A stretch of 64,000 bases of DNA from Flavobacterium fryxellicola. Its GTDB lineage: Bacteria; Bacteroidota; Bacteroidia; Flavobacteriales; Flavobacteriaceae. Below, in pieces: positions 47,477 through 56,596 of this stretch (position 1 is its first letter; the number at the start of each line of letters is the position of its first letter). The translations under genes and the position numbers were made by a program. Under the pieces are notes generated by a model. The model was given only the letters and a program-made list of their open reading frames with translations, did not search any database and was not told the origin of the DNA. Location of the stretch: the NCBI RefSeq assembly GCF_900143245.1, contig NZ_FRDK01000003.1, forward strand, positions 1 to 64,000. Direction: 5' to 3'.

Positions 47477-50400
47477 TTATTTTAGAATAATTCTGGCTTT
47501 AGTACTTTTTAGTAGTTGTTCCAAAAAGGAAGGAAAGTTATTTGAGATGTTGCCTTCAGAGGAAAGCAATATTTTATTTGATAACGAATTATTGGCATCC
47601 AAAAACATTTCGATTTTAGATTATTTATACTATTATAACGGTGGCGGAGTAGCTCTTGGCGACATCAATAACGATGGTTTAGTCGATATTTATTTTACTT
47701 CTAATCAAGGGAAGAATAAATTGTACTTAAATAAAGGGAATAATAAATTTGAAGATATTTCCGTAAAAGCTGGAGTAGAAAGTCAAAGTGACTGGAACGC
47801 TGGAACGGTGATGGCTGATGTAAATGGAGATGGATATCTCGATATTTATGTTTGTGCCGTAGTAGGGATTAATGGTTTTGAAGGTCAAAATGAATTATTT
47901 ATCAATAATAAGGACAATACGTTCACGGAAAGTGCAGCACAGTTCGGGTTAGATTTAGATAATTACAGTTCGTCAGCCGCTTTTTTTGATTATGATTTGG
48001 ATGGAGATCTTGACATGTATTTATTAAATCATGCGGTTCATTCTGAATCTTCTTTTGGCAATGCTACTGTTCGAAACAATAGAAGTTATGAATCTGGTGA
48101 TAAACTATTTCGAAATGATAATGGAAAATTTATAGATGTAAGTGAACAGGCAGGGATTTTTGGCGGTGCCAATGGATATGGATTGGGATTAGCAGTTTCC
48201 GATTTCAATTTAGATGGTTATCCAGATATCTATGTGGGAAATGATTTTCATGAAGATGATTACTATTATCTCAATAACGGTGATGGAACTTTTACCGAAA
48301 GTTTAAAACAATTTTTTGGACATACCTCTAGATTTTCTATGGGTGTGGATGTTGCCGATGTAAATCATGATGGATTTCCCGATATTCTAAGTCTAGATAT
48401 GCTTCCTGAGGATGAAAAAGTTTTGAAATCTTCTCTTGGCGATGACAACGTCCAAATGCTCAAAATGAGAACTGAAAAATTAGGTTATCATTATCAGTAT
48501 ACTAGAAACATGCTGCAATTAAATCAAGCTGGAAACCACTTTACCGAAACTGCTTTGCTAAGTGGTATTGCAGCAACCGATTGGAGTTGGAGTACTTTGT
48601 TTGGCGATTATGATCAAGATGGGGAGCAGGATATTTTTGTGAGTAACGGAATTCCAAAACGTCCAAATGATTTAGATTATGTCAAATATTATTCAAATGA
48701 TCAAATAAAAAGTAAAATTAGCACCACAAAGTTACTGGATAAAGAGGCTTTAAAGCGCATGCCAAAAGGAAATGTAACGAATTATGTTTTTCAAGGCGCA
48801 GCTGATTTGCAGTTTAAAAACCGCTCTAAGGATTGGATAGTGAATGATTCGATAATTTCAAATGGCAGCGGCTATGCTGATATCGATAATGATGGAGATT
48901 TAGATGTAATCACTAATAATACGAATGCAATTGCTTCGGTTTACATTAATAAAACCGATGCAAAAGCAAGCTATTTAAAATTGAAACTACGTTTTACGGG
49001 AAAAAACACCTTTGGAATTGGAGCCAAAGTAATTAGCTACGTTGGTGGAAAGAAACAATTTAAGGAACTGCAAACTACCAGAGGCTTTCAATCTTCATCA
49101 GAACCGATAATTCATTTTGGCTATGGAAAAACAAAACAAATAGATTCATTAGTGGTGGTTTGGCCAGACAAGACTTATCAAACCTTGAAGAAAGTTAAAA
49201 CATCTCAAACCCTTACGATAAAAGCAAATAAAGATAGAAAAGTTTTTGATTACAAAACGTTGCATCCTTCTGTCTCGCCCATTTTTAAAAAGTTACAAAC
49301 AGGATTAGGAATCGACTATACGCATCAGGAAAATGACTATGTGGACTTTTTAGTTCAAAAATTAATTCCATATCAACGCTCAGATCGAGGAGCTGCAACA
49401 GCAATCGGGGATTTAAACGGCGATGGAAAAGAGGATATTTTCTTTGGTGGTTCCAAAGGGAAAAAAGCGGTGATCTATTTCCAAAATACCACTGGATTTG
49501 TCAAAAAAGAACTTGTTGAAATCGAAAAGGATTCTATTTTTGAAGACGCCTCAGCAGTGATTGGTGATTTCAATAACGATAGACGTAATGATTTGTATGT
49601 CTCTAGCGGTGGAGGTGAAAATGCAGCTGATTTAGAAGATCGATTGTATTTGAATAAAAACAATCAGTTCCTCAAAGCAGCTTTGCCAAAAATAGCACAA
49701 AATGGCTCCGTGGTGAAGGCTTTTGATTATGATAAAGATGGTGATTTAGATCTTTTTGTGGGTAATAATTCTATAAATAATAGATTTGGAACCCTTCCTG
49801 ATTGTTATTTGTTAAACAACAATAAGGGAGTTTTTACAATTGTTGAAAACAAAACTTTTCAAAATATTGGAATGGTTACCGATGCTGTTTTTACAGATTT
49901 TAACAAGGATGGGAAAGCAGATTTAATTGTAATTGGGGAATGGATGAAACCTACTTTTTTTGCAAATAAAAACGGTAAATTTACGGATATAACAGCAACT
50001 GTTTTTCCAGAAAAAAGCAATGGATTATGGCAATCAATAATTCCTTTTGATATCGATCAGGACGGCGATCAGGATTATTTGGTTGGGAATTGGGGTATGA
50101 ATTCAAAATTTAAAGCTTCTAAGGATTTTCCAATGAAGATGTATTATGATGATTTTGATACTAACGGTAATTATGAAACCATTGTTGCCGTAGAAAAGGA
50201 AGGGAAATATCACGCTATTTTAGGTCTGGATGAGTTAGCAGAACAATTTAGCGGGATGCTCAAAAAGAAGTTCAACAGTTACAAATCCTTTGCAGGAAAA
50301 ACACTGGAAGAGGTTTTTGATGTAAAAATGCTTGAAAAAGGAAAACTATTTGAAGTTCATAATTTGAAATCGGGTTATTTAAAAAATGACAATGGTAAAT

Positions 50401-50729
50401 TTACTTTTATACCTTTTTCGAATAAAATGCAAGTAGCTCCAATTACCAGTTTTGTAAAATCTAACTTTGATTCGGATGCAAAAGAAGAAGTGTTTGCAGC
50501 GGGGAATTATTTTGGTGTTTCGCCATTTCATAGTCGGTTTGACGGATTTTCTGGCGCATTAATCAAAAACGAAAAAACAATTTATTTAGGAAATCAAATC
50601 GGAATTGATTTGACTCAAAAAGCGGTTCGGCACCTTGATATTATTACTTTTAATGGTAAGAAATACATGTTGGTTACGATCAACAACAAAAAGGTAGAAG
50701 TATATGAAATGCCATCAACTAAAAAATAG
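47469..50729 (+). CDS. FG-GAP/VCBS-repeat lipoprotein with ASPIC/UnbV domain (copy 2)
   Basis: A 1086-residue paralogue of the preceding protein with the same layout: lipobox LFSSC (C17 from the ATG at 47469), first propeller with DINNDGLVD, DVNGDGYLD, DYDLDGDLD, DFNLDGYPD, DVNHDGFPD and DYDQDGEQD, an ASPIC/UnbV domain around 505-590 (GKNTFGIGAKVISYVGG to SLVVVWPDKTYQTL), and a second propeller (DLNGDGKED, DFNNDRRND, DYDKDGDLD, DFNKDGKAD, DIDQDGDQD). The ATG overlaps the previous stop by 8 bases, so the pair is coupled and probably made in equal amounts, as would suit a heterodimer. The biochemical role is unknown. Confidence 0.88.
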   Translation: MNNYFRIILALVLFSSCSKKEGKLFEMLPSEESNILFDNELLASKNISILDYLYYYNGGGVALGDINNDGLVDIYFTSNQGKNKLYLNKGNNKFEDISVKAGVESQSDWNAGTVMADVNGDGYLDIYVCAVVGINGFEGQNELFINNKDNTFTESAAQFGLDLDNYSSSAAFFDYDLDGDLDMYLLNHAVHSESSFGNATVRNNRSYESGDKLFRNDNGKFIDVSEQAGIFGGANGYGLGLAVSDFNLDGYPDIYVGNDFHEDDYYYLNNGDGTFTESLKQFFGHTSRFSMGVDVADVNHDGFPDILSLDMLPEDEKVLKSSLGDDNVQMLKMRTEKLGYHYQYTRNMLQLNQAGNHFTETALLSGIAATDWSWSTLFGDYDQDGEQDIFVSNGIPKRPNDLDYVKYYSNDQIKSKISTTKLLDKEALKRMPKGNVTNYVFQGAADLQFKNRSKDWIVNDSIISNGSGYADIDNDGDLDVITNNTNAIASVYINKTDAKASYLKLKLRFTGKNTFGIGAKVISYVGGKKQFKELQTTRGFQSSSEPIIHFGYGKTKQIDSLVVVWPDKTYQTLKKVKTSQTLTIKANKDRKVFDYKTLHPSVSPIFKKLQTGLGIDYTHQENDYVDFLVQKLIPYQRSDRGAATAIGDLNGDGKEDIFFGGSKGKKAVIYFQNTTGFVKKELVEIEKDSIFEDASAVIGDFNNDRRNDLYVSSGGGENAADLEDRLYLNKNNQFLKAALPKIAQNGSVVKAFDYDKDGDLDLFVGNNSINNRFGTLPDCYLLNNNKGVFTIVENKTFQNIGMVTDAVFTDFNKDGKADLIVIGEWMKPTFFANKNGKFTDITATVFPEKSNGLWQSIIPFDIDQDGDQDYLVGNWGMNSKFKASKDFPMKMYYDDFDTNGNYETIVAVEKEGKYHAILGLDELAEQFSGMLKKKFNSYKSFAGKTLEEVFDVKMLEKGKLFEVHNLKSGYLKNDNGKFTFIPFSNKMQVAPITSFVKSNFDSDAKEEVFAAGNYFGVSPFHSRFDGFSGALIKNEKTIYLGNQIGIDLTQKAVRHLDIITFNGKKYMLVTINNKKVEVYEMPSTKK

Positions 50730-50754
50730 AAAGTAACTTACAAATTAGTAAAAA

Positions 50755-52080
50755 ATGAAAACTAAAATTTTTAGTCTTGTCTCCATTATGCTTCTTTTTA
50801 TTTCTTGTAAAAAGAATCAATCTATTGTGGTCACTACTAATGAATATCATGCAGCAATAGACAATGTGACGCAAATCATGATTCACGATATCTTTTCGCC
50901 ACCGGTTGCCAGTAGGATTTTTGTTTATCCAAATATTGCCGCGTATGAAGTAATGGCTCAAAATAGCAAGACCTATATCAGTCTTCAAAATCAACTGAAC
51001 GGGTTAGATTCAATACCGAAGTTGGATTCTAAGAGTGGTGTAAATCAACCACTAGCAGCGCTGATTGCACACATGGAGCTCAGTAAACAACTGGTTTTTT
51101 CAGAAGAAATAGTAGATAAATTTAGAGACAGTTTGTATCAAAAATGGACTGATGAAAATGAAGAAGAGTTTATAGTTTCTAAAGAGTACGGACTTAAAGT
51201 GGCTGAACGAATTAAGAGATGGATGGGAAAGGACAATTATAAAGAAACTAGAACCATGTCTAAATTTTCTGTTTATGCCAATCAACCAGGAAGGTGGCAA
51301 CCTACACCGCCCTCCTATATGGATGCTGTAGAACCACATTGGGGCGAAATCAGAACAATGGTTCTTGATTCGGCCTCACAGTTTAAACCAAAGCCCGCTT
51401 TACCATTCTCTCTTAGTAAAAATTCTCCGTTTTTTAAGGAAGTACAAGAGGTATATGATATAAGTAAAGAGATGATTGTGAAAGGAGACAATTCTGAGGA
51501 AATTAAAATAGCCCAATTTTGGGATTGTAATCCGTATGTTTCTGTGAGTCAGGGTCACATGATGTTTGCCAAAAAAAAGATTACACCTGGAGCACACTGG
51601 ATGGGAATTGTAAAAATTGCTAGTAAAAAATCAAATGCAGATTTTGCTAAAACGGTTTTTGCCTATACTAAAACTTCTATTGGGATTTTTGAAGGTTTCA
51701 TCAGTTGTTGGAATGAGAAATTCAAGAGTAATGTGGTGCGTCCAGAGACCGTTATCAATCAGAATATCGATGAAAACTGGAAACCTTTATTACAAACGCC
51801 TCCTTTTCCAGAATATACCAGCGGACACTCTGTGGTTTCTATGTGCTCAGCTTCTATTCTGACTTCGGTTTTTGGAGATAATTTTTCTTATACGGATGAT
51901 ACTGAAGTGCAATTTGGATTGCCAAAGAGGAAATATAGGTCTTTTGATGCTGCCGCTAAAGAAGCTGCTATGAGTCGGCTTTATGGAGGGATCCATTACA
52001 AAGCTGCCATTGTAAATGGGATTGATCATGGCAAGACAATCGGAGAATTTATCGAGGCAAAATTAAAAATGATTAAATAG
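50755..52080 (+). CDS. Vanadium haloperoxidase-like/PAP2-superfamily lipoprotein
   Basis: A 441-residue lipoprotein (lipobox LFISC, C18), helical, with the complete vanadate/phosphate-binding signature shared by vanadium haloperoxidases and PAP2 phosphatases: K-x6-R-P (K322, R329, P330), S-G-H (S356, H358; Thr replaces the usual Pro before it) and S-R-x5-H (R408, H414). It is thus either a haloperoxidase, which oxidises halides with H2O2, or an acid phosphatase; sequence alone cannot decide. It is co-directional, 25 bases after copy 2 of the ASPIC proteins and 2 bases before the next gene, so it belongs to the sugar-locus transcript. Why a sugar system would carry it is an open question. Confidence 0.85.
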   Translation: MKTKIFSLVSIMLLFISCKKNQSIVVTTNEYHAAIDNVTQIMIHDIFSPPVASRIFVYPNIAAYEVMAQNSKTYISLQNQLNGLDSIPKLDSKSGVNQPLAALIAHMELSKQLVFSEEIVDKFRDSLYQKWTDENEEEFIVSKEYGLKVAERIKRWMGKDNYKETRTMSKFSVYANQPGRWQPTPPSYMDAVEPHWGEIRTMVLDSASQFKPKPALPFSLSKNSPFFKEVQEVYDISKEMIVKGDNSEEIKIAQFWDCNPYVSVSQGHMMFAKKKITPGAHWMGIVKIASKKSNADFAKTVFAYTKTSIGIFEGFISCWNEKFKSNVVRPETVINQNIDENWKPLLQTPPFPEYTSGHSVVSMCSASILTSVFGDNFSYTDDTEVQFGLPKRKYRSFDAAAKEAAMSRLYGGIHYKAAIVNGIDHGKTIGEFIEAKLKMIK

Positions 52081-52082
52081 TA

Positions 52083-53000
52083 ATGACAGTCAAAAAACGA
52101 ATAGCAATAGCAGGAAGTATTTTTATAGCTTTATTTTTAGTTTGGTATTTAATGATAAAAGAAACGGATTACTGTATTTCTTTTAAAGTGAAAGCAGCAA
52201 CAGGAACCGTTTTTCAAGGAATTCAGGAATGGACTGCGGCTCAATTGCTGAAAGATAAAGAAAAGTATACGCTTATCGACAAAAGAAATTTTGACTTTAT
52301 TCAGCAGGAAATGAAAAAAGAAGCTGTTCAAATGCAGTACACATGGGACATTACTTCTATAAATGATTCTGTAACAAAAGTGAGTGTTGGTATTAAAGAT
52401 GTAAATCATAGCTTATACAATAAACTAACTGCTCCCTTTTTTAATACTGAATTTAAAAAAGAACAAATCAGAAAACTAACTGATTTTAAGAAAGGATTAA
52501 ATGAGCATCTGAAGAATTTCAACGTTAAAATTGAAGGAGAAGGTGTTTCAGAGCAGACTTTTGTAGCGTACATCAGCTTGAAAAGTGTGCTGCAAGAGAA
52601 AGCACAACATATGATTGCCAATGATGCGGGTATTACCGGATTTTTATTGGATAACAAAATACAAATAATTGGAAAACCTTATGTGGAAATTACAAATTGG
52701 GATTTAGATAAAGAAACAATCGATTTTAATTACTGTTTTCCCATTCCTGAAAACACACAAATTATTGAAAATGAAATTGTAAAATTCAAAACAATACCGG
52801 CTATTAAAGGATTGAAAGCGACGTATTACGGTAATTTTAGAACCTCAGATAGAGCTTGGTTCGTCTTATTGGATTACGCTAATAATCATGGTTATAAATT
52901 GGATAAAGCCCCACTGGAACAATTTTTGTCCAATCCATTTAATGGTGGAAACGAAATAGAATGGGAAACCAGAATCATTATTCCTTTCGCTGCTAAATAA
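52083..53000 (+). CDS. Membrane-anchored protein of unknown function (GyrI-like C-terminal half)
   Basis: A 305-residue protein with one N-terminal membrane segment (about 7-26, IAIAGSIFIALFLVWYLMI) and no catalytic motif. Residues of about 30-140 could form an SRPBCC/START-like helix-grip domain. Residues of about 150-305 (FVAYISLKSVLQEKAQHMIAND...YVEITNWDLDKETIDFNYCFPIPENT...LKATYYGNFRTSDRAWFVLLDYANNHGY) resemble the GyrI-like/effector-binding fold used to bind small ligands. It begins 2 bases after the haloperoxidase-like gene and ends the transcript. The role is unknown; ligand sensing or carriage at the membrane is a guess. Confidence 0.6.
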   Translation: MTVKKRIAIAGSIFIALFLVWYLMIKETDYCISFKVKAATGTVFQGIQEWTAAQLLKDKEKYTLIDKRNFDFIQQEMKKEAVQMQYTWDITSINDSVTKVSVGIKDVNHSLYNKLTAPFFNTEFKKEQIRKLTDFKKGLNEHLKNFNVKIEGEGVSEQTFVAYISLKSVLQEKAQHMIANDAGITGFLLDNKIQIIGKPYVEITNWDLDKETIDFNYCFPIPENTQIIENEIVKFKTIPAIKGLKATYYGNFRTSDRAWFVLLDYANNHGYKLDKAPLEQFLSNPFNGGNEIEWETRIIIPFAAK

Positions 53001-53028
53001 CCATAGTACGTACTAGATTTTATTATTT

Positions 53029-53063
53029 CGAAAACGTTTTCGGCACTTCCGAAAACGTTTTTG
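53029..53063. promoter_or_regulatory. Double LacI-type operator upstream of the cytoplasmic sugar operon
   Basis: CGAAAACGTTTTCG (53029-53042, perfect) and CGAAAACGTTTTTG (53050-53063, one mismatch), 21 bases centre to centre. The first centre (53035.5) lies 62.5 bases upstream of TATTTTTA at 53098-53105, a 7/8 match to TAnnTTTG. This geometry matches that at the GH65 and susC units. Confidence 0.85.
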
Positions 53064-53132
53064 TTTGTATTCTCTATTTAATTGGTAATAATAAAATTAT
53101 TTTTAGATAAAATTAACAAATTAACCAACAGA

Positions 53133-54443
53133 GTGAGTGTGAAAATAAAATTGAGCTTTTGGCAGATAATCAATATGAATGTTGGTTTTTTTGGAATACA
53201 ATACAGTTTTGGATTACAACAAAGTGCTGTAAATCCGATCTATGATTTTTTACACGCTAGTCCAGATCAAATCCCGATATTAAATCTCGCAGGACCTTTG
53301 ACGGGCTTACTGATTCAACCTATTATAGGGGCAATGAGTGATAAAACATGGCATCCAAGATGGGGAAGGCGTAAACCATATTTTTTTATTGGGGCTATAA
53401 TTTGTAGTATCGCTCTATTTCTATTTCCATTTAGCAGTTCCTTATGGATGGCGGCAGGTTTGCTTTGGATTCTAGATGTTGGTAACAATACTGCGATGGA
53501 ACCCTATCGGGCTTTTATTGCTGATACACTAATAGAAGATCAGCAACCAATGGGTTTTCAGGCGCAAAGTTTCTTTACTGGTTTTGGACAGTTTTTAGCT
53601 TATATTTCTCTTTTTCTATTCCCAATTGTTTTCGTAGGATATACAGGTTCTTTACCCACGTGGATCTATGCTTCCTTTTTTCTAGGAGCCATACTCTCGG
53701 TAACTTCCATATGGTGGAGTATGAGTAAAACTAAAGAAATTCCACCGACAGAAGCAGAATTGGCAATTTTGAAAGCGGAAAAATTAAATATTTTTTCGCC
53801 TTTTATAGATATTTATAAAGCAGTCCTAGAGATGCCAACCGTTATGTGGCAGCTATTTTTGGTCTATTTGTTTCAGTGGTATGCCATGATGTGTTATTGG
53901 CAAAACAATTCAAAAAGTATCGCTTTGTCCGTTTGGAATGTAACTCCAAAAAATCCAGTAGGTTATGAAAAAGCAGTCGAGTGGAATGGATTGATTGGCG
54001 CTTTTGGATTTATAGTTACTTTTTCAATTGCCTTTTATTTAGCAAAACTAGCCAAAAAATACGGCGCAAAAATGATTCATTTTGTCTGTCTGTTATTTGG
54101 AGCTGGTTCTTTTTTGTTTTTTCCAATAGTTCAGAATCAATACGTATTTTTTGCAGTGGTAATTGGATACGGAATTGCTTGGGCGAGCATGATGGGTATT
54201 CCCTATTTGATGGTTGTTGCTGTTATTCCAAAAGAACGATACGGTGTCTACATGGGAATTATTAACATGATGATTGTTATTCCAATGATTATTCAAAACG
54301 TGTCATTTGGTTATATTTTAAAGAACTTCTTGGATAACGATCCCCGACAAGCAATTAGTTTTGCAGGGGTGTTACTGCTCATCGGGGCTTTTTGCACCCT
54401 ATTGATTAAAAGTAAAAAAGTCTCAATAGCGAAACATGAATAG
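53133..54443 (+). CDS. MFS sugar:cation symporter (GPH/SUT-like)
   Basis: A 436-residue transporter with twelve predicted membrane helices. The first loop carries RWGRRKPYFFIGA, close to the GRRRPF motif of plant and animal sucrose:H+ symporters (SUT/SLC45) and related GPH carriers, and helix 1 has FGIQYSFGLQQSAVNPIYDF. A disaccharide such as sucrose, trehalose or maltose is the likely substrate. No ATG stands at the right place: the frame opens at 53082, but the GTG at 53133 (VSVKIKLSFWQI), just before helix 1, fits the family and lies downstream of the candidate -7 element at 53098. Its stop overlaps the next start by 8 bases. Confidence 0.85.
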   Translation: MSVKIKLSFWQIINMNVGFFGIQYSFGLQQSAVNPIYDFLHASPDQIPILNLAGPLTGLLIQPIIGAMSDKTWHPRWGRRKPYFFIGAIICSIALFLFPFSSSLWMAAGLLWILDVGNNTAMEPYRAFIADTLIEDQQPMGFQAQSFFTGFGQFLAYISLFLFPIVFVGYTGSLPTWIYASFFLGAILSVTSIWWSMSKTKEIPPTEAELAILKAEKLNIFSPFIDIYKAVLEMPTVMWQLFLVYLFQWYAMMCYWQNNSKSIALSVWNVTPKNPVGYEKAVEWNGLIGAFGFIVTFSIAFYLAKLAKKYGAKMIHFVCLLFGAGSFLFFPIVQNQYVFFAVVIGYGIAWASMMGIPYLMVVAVIPKERYGVYMGIINMMIVIPMIIQNVSFGYILKNFLDNDPRQAISFAGVLLLIGAFCTLLIKSKKVSIAKHE

Positions 54444-55614
54444 TGATTTAAATTATAAAAAAGCAATCGAGCTGCTGGAGAATGTGTCTTCTTCAGAAGG
54501 ATTTTTGGCCAGTGCTCAAGATGTATCTAATTATAAACGGGTCTGGGCTCGAGATGGTGTGATTTGCGGTTTGGCAGCTTTGGCTTCTGGTGATGAAAAA
54601 TTAATTGAAACCTTTCGTAAAACAGTAGAAACAATAGCCAATAACCAACATTATAACGGAACGATTCCTTCTAATGTGATGACAAATGGGGATGAAGTTG
54701 CCGTTAGTTATGGCGGACTGGCAGGAAGAGTAGATGCGGTAACTTGGTTTGTAATTGGAGTGTGTCAATATGCCTATTATACAAAAGATAGCACGTTTGT
54801 GGCAAAATACAGTACTGCAATTGAAAAATGTTTGGCGCTCTTGGAAGCATGGGAATTTAATAACAAAGGACTGTTATATGTCCCTTTGTCAGGAAATTGG
54901 GCAGATGAATATATTACGGACGGCTATGTTTTATACGATCAATTGCTCCGAATTTGGGCTTTAAAGAGTTACAATCATTTTGTGCAAGACGATTTAATTA
55001 CAGCTAAAATAATAGTAATTACCGAACAACTTGAAATCAATTTCACTCCTGATTCAGGAGGTGAAAAATACCATGAACGAGCGTACCACGAAATACTTAT
55101 TCAAAAATACATGCCGTGTTCTTTTTCGCCGGCAGGTTATAAAAACCAATTTGATGCTTTCGCCAATTCGCTGGCTTTGTTTTTAAACATTGGTTCTTAT
55201 GATTTTCAAAGTAAAATTGTAGCCCATTCGATATCCCTCAAAAATAAAATGAAAATGAAGTTGTTACCAGCGTTTTGGCCGCCAATACAAGAAACAGATC
55301 TAGATTGGAATTTGCTTAAAAACAATTGCAAATACGAGTTCAGGAACTACCCGAATGAGTTTCATAACGGAGGTAGCTGGTCCATGGTCAATGGGTTTTA
55401 TGCCTTGGCTTTGCTTTCAAAAGGAAAAAAGAAAGAAGCAACTGAGATCTTAACAGCTATAAATGCAGCAAATGCTGTTGATAATTTTAGTTTCTACGAA
55501 AATTTTAATAGCGAAACCGAAGAGCCAAATGGTGTTCCTTTTTGTGCTTGGAGCGGTGCTGCAACGGTGTTAGTACATCAAAGTTTATATACAAATTTTA
55601 AATTTTTAGTTTAA
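54436..55614 (+). CDS. Cytoplasmic six-hairpin glycosidase (GH100- or debranching-like)
   Basis: A 392-residue enzyme of the (alpha/alpha)6 glycosidase type without signal peptide. Conserved blocks are YKRVWARDGVICGLAAL (34-50), GGLAGRVDAVTWFVIGVCQY (about 92-111), SGNWADEYITDGYVLYDQLLRIWAL (about 154-178) and FHNGGSWSMVNGFYALAL (about 315-332). These recall GH100 neutral/alkaline invertases and the C-terminal domain of glycogen debranching enzymes. With a SUT-like symporter upstream and a PfkB kinase immediately downstream (stop abuts start), sucrose hydrolysis followed by fructose phosphorylation is the simplest reading, but an alpha-glucosidase acting on another disaccharide is possible. 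Confidence 0.7.
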   Translation: MNSDLNYKKAIELLENVSSSEGFLASAQDVSNYKRVWARDGVICGLAALASGDEKLIETFRKTVETIANNQHYNGTIPSNVMTNGDEVAVSYGGLAGRVDAVTWFVIGVCQYAYYTKDSTFVAKYSTAIEKCLALLEAWEFNNKGLLYVPLSGNWADEYITDGYVLYDQLLRIWALKSYNHFVQDDLITAKIIVITEQLEINFTPDSGGEKYHERAYHEILIQKYMPCSFSPAGYKNQFDAFANSLALFLNIGSYDFQSKIVAHSISLKNKMKMKLLPAFWPPIQETDLDWNLLKNNCKYEFRNYPNEFHNGGSWSMVNGFYALALLSKGKKKEATEILTAINAANAVDNFSFYENFNSETEEPNGVPFCAWSGAATVLVHQSLYTNFKFLV

Positions 55615-56547
55615 TTGGAAAAGACAATAGACATAGTTTGTGTAGGCGAAGTTTTGATTGATTTTATTGGTCATGAAATGAATACCTCGATAAATAGAAC
55701 CAAAGATTATCATCGTTTTCTGGGAGGCTCGCCTACAAACGTTGCTGTAAATGCAACGCGTTTGGGTTTGAAATCAGTATTAGTAGCCACATGTGGTGAC
55801 GATGGATTAGGGGAATATATTGTTCGAAAGTTAAAAGCGAATCATGTAGTTACATCGCATATCAGAAAATCAGAAAGCCATTCAACTTCTGTTATTTTTG
55901 TTTCAAAATCTACTAGTACACCTGATTTTATTCCGTACCGAGAGGCTGATTGCCAAATTGAGCAAAGTCAAATACCGAATGATTTACTCGAAAACGCAAA
56001 AATTTTTCACACGACTTGCTTTGCTTTAAGCAAAAATCCAGCGCGATCAACTATTTTGGAAAGTGCCAAACGAGCCAAAGCATTAGGAGTACAAACGAGT
56101 ATTGATATTAATTTTTCAGAAAGAATATGGCCAGATCGGGAAGAGGCTAAGGAGGTTTTAAAGGATTTTTTAGCCACAAATCCTTTGGTAAAATTAAGTG
56201 AAGATGATTGTTATCGTCTTTTCGCCGAAGCAAAAACAGAAGATTTTATTTTTGATTATTTTCATCGCTTAGGTGCTTCCACCATTTGTTTGACAAAAGG
56301 GAAAGATGGCGTGGTATTGTCGCATATTGATGCTGGACTAATTCATCAAAAAGCGCTGCTGGTCGAAGATATTAAAGATACTACAGGCGCAGGAGATGCT
56401 TTTTGGACCGGTTTTCTCTATGCCCACTTAAGGAATAAAAACTTTGAAGAAACAATTACCATTGCGCAAAAATTGGCCGTATTGAAACTTCAAAATATAG
56501 GTAGATTGCCAAAAGGAATTGATATTCAAGAATATCTAAAACGCTAA
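55615..56547 (+). CDS. PfkB-family sugar kinase, probably fructokinase
   Basis: A 310-residue ribokinase-fold kinase. Motifs: the N-terminal VCVGEVLIDFIG, the sugar-binding GGSPTNVAVNATRLG, and the C-terminal DTTGAGDAFWTGF, in which D261 is the catalytic base. The first block (GE.LIDF) and GGSPTNVA are typical of fructokinases; 5-dehydro-2-deoxygluconokinase (IolC) relatives look similar. The frame begins with TTG at 55615 directly after the preceding TAA, with no better start. It is the third gene of the sugar operon and would trap a hexose released by the neighbouring hydrolase. Confidence 0.85.
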   Translation: MEKTIDIVCVGEVLIDFIGHEMNTSINRTKDYHRFLGGSPTNVAVNATRLGLKSVLVATCGDDGLGEYIVRKLKANHVVTSHIRKSESHSTSVIFVSKSTSTPDFIPYREADCQIEQSQIPNDLLENAKIFHTTCFALSKNPARSTILESAKRAKALGVQTSIDINFSERIWPDREEAKEVLKDFLATNPLVKLSEDDCYRLFAEAKTEDFIFDYFHRLGASTICLTKGKDGVVLSHIDAGLIHQKALLVEDIKDTTGAGDAFWTGFLYAHLRNKNFEETITIAQKLAVLKLQNIGRLPKGIDIQEYLKR

Positions 56548-56596
56548 GTTATAATTCAAATTTAAATAGTATTTCAACATAACGAAGGAGGAAAAT

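Noticed and set aside
44159..50729. Possible integrin-like or RTX toxin proteins because of the DxNxDG repeats
   Set aside because: The repeats are FG-GAP/VCBS propeller blades with an ASPIC/UnbV domain; there are no GGxGxD RTX nonapeptides and no toxin or secretion genes.
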